A stretch of DNA of 11,050 nucleotides, taken from an uncultured Dialister sp. Its GTDB lineage: Bacteria; Bacillota; Negativicutes; Veillonellales; Dialisteraceae. Below are positions 1 to 5,371 of the stretch, in pieces. The translations under genes and the position numbers were made by a program. The notes under the pieces are model-generated. The model saw only the letters and a list, made by a program, of their open reading frames with translations, was not told the origin of the DNA and searched no databases. The stretch's first letter is position 1. Every line of letters begins with the position of its first letter. The DNA lies in NCBI RefSeq assembly GCF_900541605.1, contig NZ_UQKJ01000062.1, positions 1-11,050 on the forward strand. Reading direction: 5' to 3'.

Positions 1-122
1 CTGGACAGTTTTCCTGGCAGCTAGCCGCTAGTAGCTAAAAGCTCCATACGAATGACTCTACCCGTCAGCGCCGAACACACCAGCTCGACAAACTGAAATA
101 TCGCGTTCTTACTCAAAATATA
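1..122. other. Intergenic segment downstream of the feo terminator
   Basis: No gene is supported here. On the minus strand the segment follows the feo operon terminator. It contains short, locally repetitive AGCT/CTAGC words near its left end (about 15-43), which can pair with each other as imperfect inverted repeats. The only open frame is a spurious minus-strand one running through the terminator. The texture suggests an intergenic dispersed repeat, but a single copy in the window cannot prove that. Confidence 0.35.
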
Positions 123-152
123 AAAGGAGGAGCTCCGAAGAGCTCCTCCTTT
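123..152 (-). terminator. Strong intrinsic terminator of the feo operon
   Basis: Two perfect 13-bp arms (123-135 and 140-152) flank a 4-nt loop. Read on the minus strand the loop is TTCG closed by C-G, the exceptionally stable C(UUCG)G tetraloop. The stem ends in TTT and runs into TATATTTT on the minus strand. It begins 5 nt after the stop codon of the Cys-rich protein gene, so it ends the feo transcript. The stem is symmetrical, so some activity in the other direction is possible. Confidence 0.9.
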
Positions 153-157
153 GGACT

Positions 158-334
158 TTACTGTGCCTTCAGTCCGCCGTGCAGTTTCATCTTTCTTGCC
201 CGGCAGGCAGGACATTCACCGTCCCCGCCGCCACAGCAGCTTCCGCCGCCCAGGGTGACCCGGTAAATATGCCGGCAGGCCAGGACGAAAAGGACTGCAA
301 TCACAGCTAAAACAGCATAGGTTCCTATACTCAT
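158..334 (-). CDS. FeoB-associated Cys-rich membrane protein
   Basis: A 58-residue protein with one N-terminal membrane helix (about residues 4-20, SIGTYAVLAV onward). A short tail follows with a Gly/Cys cluster: a CC pair around residue 33-34 and a CPAC motif around 42-45, then a basic end. This is the architecture of the small FeoB-associated Cys-rich proteins found directly after feoB in many Firmicutes. They are thought to act with FeoB at the cytoplasmic membrane in ferrous iron transport, possibly by holding Fe2+ with their cysteines, but the exact role is not settled. The ATG at 334 is chosen because GGAGG lies 7 nt upstream; an upstream TTG at 352 lacks such a site. It lies 55 nt after feoB and is the last gene before the operon terminator. 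Confidence 0.85.
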   Translation of the reverse strand: MSIGTYAVLAVIAVLFVLACRHIYRVTLGGGSCCGGGDGECPACRARKMKLHGGLKAQ

Positions 335-389
335 GGGAAGGCCTCCTTCCAAACAGAAAACATCAGGAATTACAGGAAAACATGGACGT

Positions 390-2537
390 TCAGGCTTTGG
401 CTCCGGCGCCTTCCACCGTTTCCTCTTTCACCTTAGGTGCCGGACGGCAGATGAAGTACAGTCCCACCAGGCAGAGGATGATCGCCAGGACCTGGGAAAT
501 ACCGAAGTCAAAACCGTAGAACAGCCAGCCGCCGAGATTGTAGGCGATAAAGGCCAGGGAGTATCCCAGGATGACCTGGAAACCGATGGCCAGGCCGGCC
601 CATTTCTTATCGCCCATTTCCCTGGCAATGGTGGCCATAGCCACGATGCAGGGCGGGTCGAAGAGGTTCAGAATCATATAGGAGAAAGCGGCAATGGGGG
701 TGAACATACCGGAGATACCGGCCATCACCATTTCATCTTCCGCATCCTTGGCTACACCATTCAGTACAGCCAGGGTGCCGATGGCATCTTCCTTGGCCAT
801 TTCTGCAGAAATGACAGCCACCGCGCCCTTCCAGTCACCCAGGCCCAGGGGTGCGAAGATCCAGGAAATCATATGGCCAAAACCGGCAAGCATGGAATCT
901 TCGATGTCATCCACCATATCCATGGTGATATTGAAGGAAGAGAAGAACCAGATAATCACGCATACAGCGAAGATAATAGTCCCCGCTTTGATGATGAAGC
1001 CCCGGGCTCTTTCCCACATATGGATGAGGACGCCCTTCAGGGACGGTACATGATAAGCCGGAAGCTCCATGACGAAGGGAGCCGGGTCACCGGCGAATAC
1101 GGATGTCTTCTTCAGGGCAATGCCGGCGAGTACGATGACCGCAATGCCGAGGAAGTACATGGACGGCGCCATGAGAACGGAATCGGGGAAGAAGGTAGAT
1201 GTAATCATGGCAATGATTACGGCCTTGGCAGAGCAGGGGATGAAAGTACAGAGCATAATGGTCATCCGCCGGTCCCGCTGGTCCTCGATGGTCCTCGTTG
1301 CCATAACTGCCGGCACGCCGCAGCCGCTGCCCACGAGAATCGGGATGAAAGACTTCCCGGACAGGCCGAATTTACGGAAAATCCGGTCCATAATGAAGGC
1401 TACCCGGGCCATGTAGCCGGAATCCTCCAGCACGGAGAGGAAGAAGAAAATGGCGAGAATCTGGGGTACGAAACCAAGGACCGTACCTACGCCGCCGATG
1501 ATACCATCTACCAGCAAACTTTCCAGCCAGTCCGGCGCTTCAATGGCTTCCAGGAAATCGGAAGCCGCATCGGTCACAATGCCGCCGAAGAAATCATCAT
1601 TCACCCAGTCCGTCACCGGTCCGCCGATGATGGAGCAGGAAATGAAGTATACCACTGTCATGATGAGGAAGAAAATCGGAAGAGCCAGCACCCGGTTCGT
1701 CACTACCCGATCGATTTTATCGGATACCGTCATGGTGTGTCCGGCATGTTTCTTCTTCAGCACGGAGCTGATAATTTTAGCAATATATTCATAGCGCTGG
1801 TTGATGATGATGGATTCCGCATCGTCGTCCAGTTCATCTTCGCAGTCTTTGATGTGCCCTTCCAGATGGGATACCGTTTTCGGATCCAGCTGGAGAGCCG
1901 CCGTAGCTTCTTCATCCCGTTCAAAAACCTTGATGGCGTACCAGCGGAGGAACCGGTCTTCCACCTTCGGTGCAATGGTCTCTTCAATATGGGCAATGGC
2001 ATGTTCCACGCTGCCGGTGAATACGGAAGGAAGGCGGACTTTCCGCTTTTCCTTTGCTGCGGCCACCGCCTTTTCGGCAGCTTCCATGCAGCCCTTTCCC
2101 TGGAGTGCAGAGATTTCCACCACTTCACATCCCAGTTCTTCACCCATTTTCTTCACATCGATGGTATCCCCGTTCTTTTTGACGAGATCCATCATATTGA
2201 CCGCCATCACCACCGGAAGGCCGATTTCGATGAGCTGGGTAGAAAGGTAAAGGTTTCTTTCCAGGTTCGTGCCATCGATGATATTCAGGATGGCATCGGG
2301 CTGTTCATTGACCAAGTAATTCCGGGCCACCTTTTCTTCCAGTGTATAGGGGGAAAGGGAATAAATCCCCGGAAGGTCCTGGATGATGACATCGGGATGC
2401 TTCTTTAAAATCCCATCCTTCTTCTCCACCGTAACACCCGGCCAGTTGCCCACATATTGGGAGCTGCCGGTCAGTTCATTAAATAAAGTTGTTTTACCGC
2501 AATTTGGGTTGCCTGCAAGGGCAATTCTGATAGACAT
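390..2537 (-). CDS. feoB: Ferrous iron transporter FeoB
   Basis: A 715-residue G-protein-coupled membrane permease that imports Fe2+. The N-terminal GTPase domain has all the G motifs: G1 GNPNCGKT (9-16), G2 Thr in PGVT (about 36), G3 DLPG (54-57), G4 NMMD (114-117) and G5 SAL (143-145). A helical GDI-like stretch (about 170-270) follows, then the membrane domain from about residue 282. Both Gate regions show their hallmarks, GCGVP (405-409, Cys406) and IPCSAK (433-438), and DPPC occurs at 627-630. Length is normal for the family. An in-frame ATG nine codons upstream (2564) exists, but the ATG at 2537 has AAAGGAG about 8 nt before it and starts right at the GTPase fold. It lies 49 nt after the first feoA-type gene and forms one operon with both feoA genes and the Cys-rich partner. 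Confidence 0.97.
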   Translation of the reverse strand: MSIRIALAGNPNCGKTTLFNELTGSSQYVGNWPGVTVEKKDGILKKHPDVIIQDLPGIYSLSPYTLEEKVARNYLVNEQPDAILNIIDGTNLERNLYLSTQLIEIGLPVVMAVNMMDLVKKNGDTIDVKKMGEELGCEVVEISALQGKGCMEAAEKAVAAAKEKRKVRLPSVFTGSVEHAIAHIEETIAPKVEDRFLRWYAIKVFERDEEATAALQLDPKTVSHLEGHIKDCEDELDDDAESIIINQRYEYIAKIISSVLKKKHAGHTMTVSDKIDRVVTNRVLALPIFFLIMTVVYFISCSIIGGPVTDWVNDDFFGGIVTDAASDFLEAIEAPDWLESLLVDGIIGGVGTVLGFVPQILAIFFFLSVLEDSGYMARVAFIMDRIFRKFGLSGKSFIPILVGSGCGVPAVMATRTIEDQRDRRMTIMLCTFIPCSAKAVIIAMITSTFFPDSVLMAPSMYFLGIAVIVLAGIALKKTSVFAGDPAPFVMELPAYHVPSLKGVLIHMWERARGFIIKAGTIIFAVCVIIWFFSSFNITMDMVDDIEDSMLAGFGHMISWIFAPLGLGDWKGAVAVISAEMAKEDAIGTLAVLNGVAKDAEDEMVMAGISGMFTPIAAFSYMILNLFDPPCIVAMATIAREMGDKKWAGLAIGFQVILGYSLAFIAYNLGGWLFYGFDFGISQVLAIILCLVGLYFICRPAPKVKEETVEGAGAKA

Positions 2538-2586
2538 TCCTGCTGCTCCTTTCTTTTCTATCATTGTTCAGGATACTATATGGTTC

Positions 2587-2811
2587 CTATGCTTCCACTT
2601 CGATGGCTTCCGCTTCATTTTTGCGGATAGACAGTTCATAGCCCCGAATGGTCAGTTCTACCGGGTCTCCTAAGGGTGCCACCTTGCGTACGTAGATTTC
2701 CACGCCCTTTGTAATCCCCATATCCATGATGCGGCGGCGGAGCGCCCCTTCTCCATGGATTCGTTTTACCCGGGCCGTCTGGCCCACGGAGACATCTTTC
2801 AATGTTTTCAT
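2587..2811 (-). CDS. feoA: FeoA-family ferrous iron transport protein (FeoB-proximal copy)
   Basis: A 74-residue cytosolic protein with the SH3-like FeoA fold. The typical core is visible: DVSVGQTARVKRI near the start, RRRIMDMGITKGVEI in the middle, and GDPVELTIRGYELSIRKNEA near the end. FeoA proteins are thought to bind FeoB and modulate its activity; they are not transporters themselves. The ATG at 2811 is preferred because AAGGAG lies 8 nt before it; a GTG two codons upstream sits only 2 nt from that site. The gene follows the other feoA by 12 nt and precedes feoB. It is not a simple duplicate: the two FeoA proteins differ through most of their length. Function rests on family plus operon position. 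Confidence 0.93.
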   Translation of the reverse strand: MKTLKDVSVGQTARVKRIHGEGALRRRIMDMGITKGVEIYVRKVAPLGDPVELTIRGYELSIRKNEAEAIEVEA

Positions 2812-2823
2812 TCCCACTGCTCC

Positions 2824-3045
2824 TTAAAAATATATTTTCTGCGCCATAGACCGGTCCAGAGCCACCCGGCTTCCCTTCACCTGGACAATCAGGTTTCCTG
2901 CCATATGGCTGACGATGAGTACCGGTGTATCCACCACAAAACCCAGTTCCGCCAAATGCTGGCGGATATCCTCTTTCCCGGAAATGCGGCGGATCGTCAC
3001 GGTGTCGCCTTCTTTTGCAAAAATGAGAGGCATCATCTGTTTCAC
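2824..3045 (-). CDS. feoA: FeoA-family ferrous iron transport protein (promoter-proximal copy)
   Basis: About 73 residues with a FeoA domain: MMPLIFAKEGDTVTIRRISG, then a DIRQHLAELGFVVDTPV segment matching the conserved 'LGF/LG(I/L)' region, then VSHMAGNLIVQVKGSRVALD. It is the first gene of the feo operon and probably a small cytosolic partner of FeoB, distinct from the second FeoA. The start is ambiguous. ATG 3060 has no ribosome site. GTG 3045 has AAAGGA with a 6-nt spacer. ATG 3036 or 3033 could use GGTGA. I chose GTG 3045; the alternatives change only the first few residues. The sigma-70 promoter at 3092-3121 lies just upstream and would give a short leader of about 40 nt. Confidence 0.9.
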   Translation of the reverse strand: MKQMMPLIFAKEGDTVTIRRISGKEDIRQHLAELGFVVDTPVLIVSHMAGNLIVQVKGSRVALDRSMAQKIYF

Positions 3046-3091
3046 CCCATTTCCTTTCATTGGATGCTCATAGGCTCATCATTACGGTCTT

Positions 3092-3121
3092 ATAATAATG
3101 CTGCCGCATATAATTAGTCAA
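3092..3121 (-). promoter_or_regulatory. Probable sigma-70 promoter of the feo operon
   Basis: On the minus strand TTGACT (3121-3116) and TATTAT (3097-3092) are separated by 18 nt. The predicted start point is near 3085, about 40 nt upstream of the first feoA start. A second, less convincing candidate lies further upstream: a perfect TATAAT -10 at 3201-3196 with a poor -35. I could not find a clean Fur box, although iron control of this operon is expected from the family. Confidence 0.6.
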
Positions 3122-3160
3122 TAGGACGAAATAATATTTAATGGTGACCCGTATTATTAT

Positions 3161-3172
3161 TGCATGGTATAC
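3161..3172. repeat. 12-bp direct repeat, copy 1 (candidate operator)
   Basis: TGCATGGTATAC occurs here and again at 3265-3276, with the two copies offset by 104 bp, upstream of the feo operon. This copy carries only one half of the dyad that is complete in copy 2. It lies between the two candidate feo promoters, so a regulator bound here could affect feo transcription. The regulator is not identifiable from sequence. Confidence 0.45.
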
Positions 3173-3224
3173 TTTCTTTAATTCGGATTTTTCTAATTAT
3201 AGTATTTATTAAAGTTTAAAGTCG

Positions 3225-3253
3225 GTATATATAATTTATTAAATTATATATAC
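3225..3253. repeat. 29-bp perfect AT-rich palindrome
   Basis: Two perfect 14-bp arms (3225-3238 and 3240-3253) surround a single central T. The arms are pure A/T except for the outermost G-C pair. The palindrome sits in the feo upstream region, inside a tract of about 23% GC (my count over 3121-3300) in a window of roughly 50%. It could be an operator, a cruciform-prone spacer or an AT-only hairpin. There is no U tract arrangement that makes it a convincing terminator. Confidence 0.7.
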
Positions 3254-3264
3254 TTATTTCGATA

Positions 3265-3279
3265 TGCATGGTATACCAT
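3265..3279. promoter_or_regulatory. 12-bp direct repeat copy 2 with full dyad ATGGTATACCAT
   Basis: The second copy of TGCATGGTATAC (3265-3276) extends into a perfect 12-bp palindrome, ATGGTATACCAT (3268-3279). A central GTATAC with symmetric flanks resembles operators bound by winged-helix regulators such as the GntR family, but this is only a resemblance. Its location upstream of feo, with a half-site copy at 3161, supports a regulatory role. Confidence 0.45.
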
Positions 3280-3337
3280 ATGTAACTTATCAGATATCTT
3301 TACAGCATGTATGGAATAATTACGGAAATACAGGCAA

Positions 3338-3360
3338 TAAAAAAGCGCCTGAAAAGACGC
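3338..3360 (-). terminator. Intrinsic terminator, probably of the thyA-dfrA-flavodoxin operon
   Basis: On the minus strand GCGTCT (3360-3355), loop TTTC and AGGCGC (3350-3345) form a 6-bp stem with one T-G wobble, followed directly by TTTTTT (3344-3339). It lies about 170 nt past the flavodoxin stop and before the feo promoter region, so it insulates the two operons. Confidence 0.7.
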
Positions 3361-3529
3361 AAATAAAATGGAAATTCAGAAATGCAGAATGGTTGTGGCA
3401 GCGCACACAACGGGGAATCACTGCGAAAATATAATATACAGACTTCTCCCACACTGCGGCTTTTAAATCAATTTCTTCCGCAAGCCAAGGCAAAGCCTAA
3501 GCCCTGGCCGAAGGCCACAGACCATTCCT
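3361..3529. other. Intergenic 3' region between flavodoxin gene and terminator
   Basis: No gene is supported. On the minus strand the segment would be the 3' untranslated region of the thyA operon. It contains two small hairpins: TGGCC/GGCCA around 3505-3517, and an imperfect GC-rich one at about 3484-3502 built on AGGC/GCCT. Neither is followed by a T run. A small RNA or 3' UTR element is possible but unsupported. Confidence 0.3.
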
Positions 3530-3946
3530 TCACAGTTTCCCTATTTTCTTGGCAAAGATTTCTGCATCCACCAGATCCTTCCGGTCTGGATGGCCTCTGT
3601 GGAAGAACAGGAACTTCCCATGGCAGTGGAATGTCCTGGTATCCAGGGTAATCCCCTTTTCTTCCAGGAGCTGCCTCACTTCTTCATCGCTTTTGCCGCC
3701 GGAAAGCATGGCGGTGCTGAAGAAAGCGGCCTTCCCTACCTTTGATGGATCTAAGGATTGGATAAAGGATTTTACATGGGGGTCGATGTGGCCCTTATAG
3801 ACGCCGCTTCCGATGAAAAGGCTATCCACCCGTTTTTCCAGGCCCTTATCCGTTGTTTCCGCCCGTTCTCCCACTTCCCGGGCAATGGCCCGGGCCACTT
3901 TTTCCGTGGAACCCCCACGGCTGTAATACCGAACTGCAAATCTCAT
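3530..3946 (-). CDS. Flavodoxin-family protein
   Basis: A 138-residue, soluble, flavodoxin-like protein expected to bind FMN and carry electrons. The first strand leads into SRGGSTEKVARAIA (residues 9-22), a variant of the S/T-x-T-G-x-T phosphate-binding loop followed by its helix. FIGSGVYKGHIDPHVKSFI (44-62) matches the second flavin-contact loop of this family. AAFFSTAMLSGG (73-84) is the central strand and loop. Length is normal for a short-chain flavodoxin. The ATG at 3946 has AAGG about 8 nt before it. The gene starts 14 nt after dfrA ends and is the last gene of the thyA-dfrA unit. Its partner and physiological role cannot be told from sequence; annotation as a flavodoxin-domain oxidoreductase is safest. 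Confidence 0.85.
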   Translation of the reverse strand: MRFAVRYYSRGGSTEKVARAIAREVGERAETTDKGLEKRVDSLFIGSGVYKGHIDPHVKSFIQSLDPSKVGKAAFFSTAMLSGGKSDEEVRQLLEEKGITLDTRTFHCHGKFLFFHRGHPDRKDLVDAEIFAKKIGKL

Positions 3947-3960
3947 AGATCACGCCTTCT

Positions 3961-4437
3961 TTACTTCATTTTCTTATATACGCAGAAATCGTGGGGAATC
4001 GGTCCTTCCCCCGCCTTTTTGCTTACCAGATGCCACTCTTTCCCGTCGAAATCGGGGAAGAACGCATCGCCCTCACAGGATTTATGGACTTCCGTAATAT
4101 ACAGGGTATCGGCATAGGGAAAAAGGGTCCGATACATGTGTTCACCGCCGATGACAAAGTTTTCTCCTTCCGGCAGGGCGGAAAGGAGACTTTTCACATC
4201 ATGGAAAAGGAGCACTCCTTCCGGTGCCCGGTAGTCCTTATTTCCCGTGAGCACGTAATGGACGCGCCCCGGAAGGACCTTCGGCAGGCTTTCAAAGGTT
4301 TTCCTGCCCATGATGATGGGATGGCCCATGGTCAGGGCTTTGAACTGCTTCAGATCATCGGACAGGTGCCAGATGAGGCGGTTGTCCTTCCCGATTACCC
4401 CGTTTTCACTGCGGGCCACAATAATAGAAAGGCTCAT
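3961..4437 (-). CDS. folA: Dihydrofolate reductase
   Basis: A 158-residue DHFR that reduces dihydrofolate to tetrahydrofolate with NADPH. Recognisable features are the N-terminal strand SLSIIVARSENGVIGKDN, the substrate segment WHLSDDLKQFK (23-33) with the catalytic acid probably Asp28, MGRKTFESLP (43-52) for NADPH, LPGR (55-58) with the folate-binding Arg, and the VIGGEHMY turn (95-102) at the cofactor pyrophosphate. Length equals the usual single-domain chromosomal enzyme. The ATG at 4437 overlaps the thyA stop as ATGA and is preceded by GGAGGT inside the thyA 3' end, so translation is coupled. The pairing with thyA is functional: ThyA turns methylene-THF into DHF, which this enzyme recycles. 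This is the target of trimethoprim-type antifolates. Confidence 0.97.
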   Translation of the reverse strand: MSLSIIVARSENGVIGKDNRLIWHLSDDLKQFKALTMGHPIIMGRKTFESLPKVLPGRVHYVLTGNKDYRAPEGVLLFHDVKSLLSALPEGENFVIGGEHMYRTLFPYADTLYITEVHKSCEGDAFFPDFDGKEWHLVSKKAGEGPIPHDFCVYKKMK

Positions 4438-5228
4438 ACCGACACCTCCATGGAAATCTTATCGTGGTGCCTGTAATTTTCAAGGACAATATCCTCCGGC
4501 TGGAAATCATAGAAATTCCGGATGTCCGGATTCAGTACCAGCTTCGGTGCCTCATAGGCTTCGGGCAGCCGTGCCAGCTGTTTTTTCAAAGCTTCCACAT
4601 GGTTTTCGTAGATATGGGCATTATTGATGACATGGGTAAAGAGTCCCGGGCGGAGGCCGCTCACCTGGGCAATCATGCAGATCAGTGCGGCATACTGGGC
4701 CATATTGAATGGCACACCGAGGCCCATATCCCCGCTCCGCTGCACGAGCACGCAGTTCAGGCGTCCGTCTTCCGACACATCCCACATGGTAAGAAAGGCA
4801 CAGGGATAAAGGGCCATATCCGGCAAATCCCCTGCATTCCAGAGATCCACCACCATGCGCCGGCTCTGGGGATCTTCCTTCAGCGTTTTCAAGAGATTGT
4901 CCACCTGGTGGTACTTGGCCAGCTGGTAGCCGTAGGCCTTTCCGATAGTCCCGTCTTCCCGCATCCATTCATCCCAGATATGGCAGTTCCATTTCTGCAG
5001 CAGCCGTACATCGTTGGACTGCTTCTGCCAGATCCAGAGAATTTCCTTCACCGCCGTCTTGAAAGCCACAAACTTCGTGGTGAGGATAGGAAACTCCTTT
5101 TCCAGATCAAACTGCATGATCTGATGGGGCAGCTTATAGGCAGGCATGCCGGTCCGGTTCTGGCCCAGCGCTCCTTTTTCCAGGATGTTTTTCACAATTC
5201 CCAGATATTCTGTATCAGCAAGACTCAT
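4434..5228 (-). CDS. thyA: Thymidylate synthase
   Basis: A 264-residue ThyA, the same length as the E. coli enzyme, converting dUMP to dTMP with methylene-tetrahydrofolate. Key residues are visible: RTGMPAY (25-31) with the phosphate Arg, WDEWMREDGTIGKAYG (85-100), the nucleophile Cys143 in YPCAF, R164-S-G-D167, Asn175 in GVPFN, and H205/Y207 in NNAHIYENH. Two motifs differ from the textbook forms: YPCAFLTMW replaces PPCHxxxQF, and QRSGDMGLGVPFN replaces QRSxDxFLGxPFN. The catalytic residues are kept, so activity is expected. AAAGGAGG lies 5 nt before the ATG at 5228. It is the first gene of the thyA-dfrA-flavodoxin unit. No clear promoter is visible in the 143-nt gap after recQ, so read-through from recQ is possible. 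Confidence 0.96.
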   Translation of the reverse strand: MSLADTEYLGIVKNILEKGALGQNRTGMPAYKLPHQIMQFDLEKEFPILTTKFVAFKTAVKEILWIWQKQSNDVRLLQKWNCHIWDEWMREDGTIGKAYGYQLAKYHQVDNLLKTLKEDPQSRRMVVDLWNAGDLPDMALYPCAFLTMWDVSEDGRLNCVLVQRSGDMGLGVPFNMAQYAALICMIAQVSGLRPGLFTHVINNAHIYENHVEALKKQLARLPEAYEAPKLVLNPDIRNFYDFQPEDIVLENYRHHDKISMEVSV

Positions 5229-5371
5229 AGGGTCCTCCTTTAATTAAATAATGATGGCAACGGGCAGACAGCCCATTGAACAGAATGCAGCAGTACAGCC
5301 AGGTCGGCATTGCTCACGCCTGCCAACCCGATGGCACCCCGGCAAGGCCATGGACCAAGGGGTACGCCAGG
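5229..5371. other. Intergenic gap recQ-thyA
   Basis: Between the recQ stop and the thyA ribosome site there is a GC-rich stretch that turns AT-rich just before thyA (ATTATTTAATTAA on the minus strand). It holds short hairpins such as GGGC/GCCC at about 5261-5273 and TGCCA/TGGCA around 5321-5336. There is no convincing terminator or sigma-70 promoter, which leaves open whether recQ and thyA are cotranscribed. Confidence 0.35.

Noticed and set aside
333..2408. Very long plus-strand open frame (691 codons) opposite feoB
   Set aside because: It is the antisense shadow of feoB. Its translation is low-complexity His/Gly/Asp-rich with no domain pattern, while the minus frame shows all FeoB motifs.
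3140..3170. Fur-box-like AATAAT repeats upstream of feo
   Set aside because: Only one or two NATAAT-type hexamers in AT-rich DNA without the required inverted third hexamer; chance match is likely.
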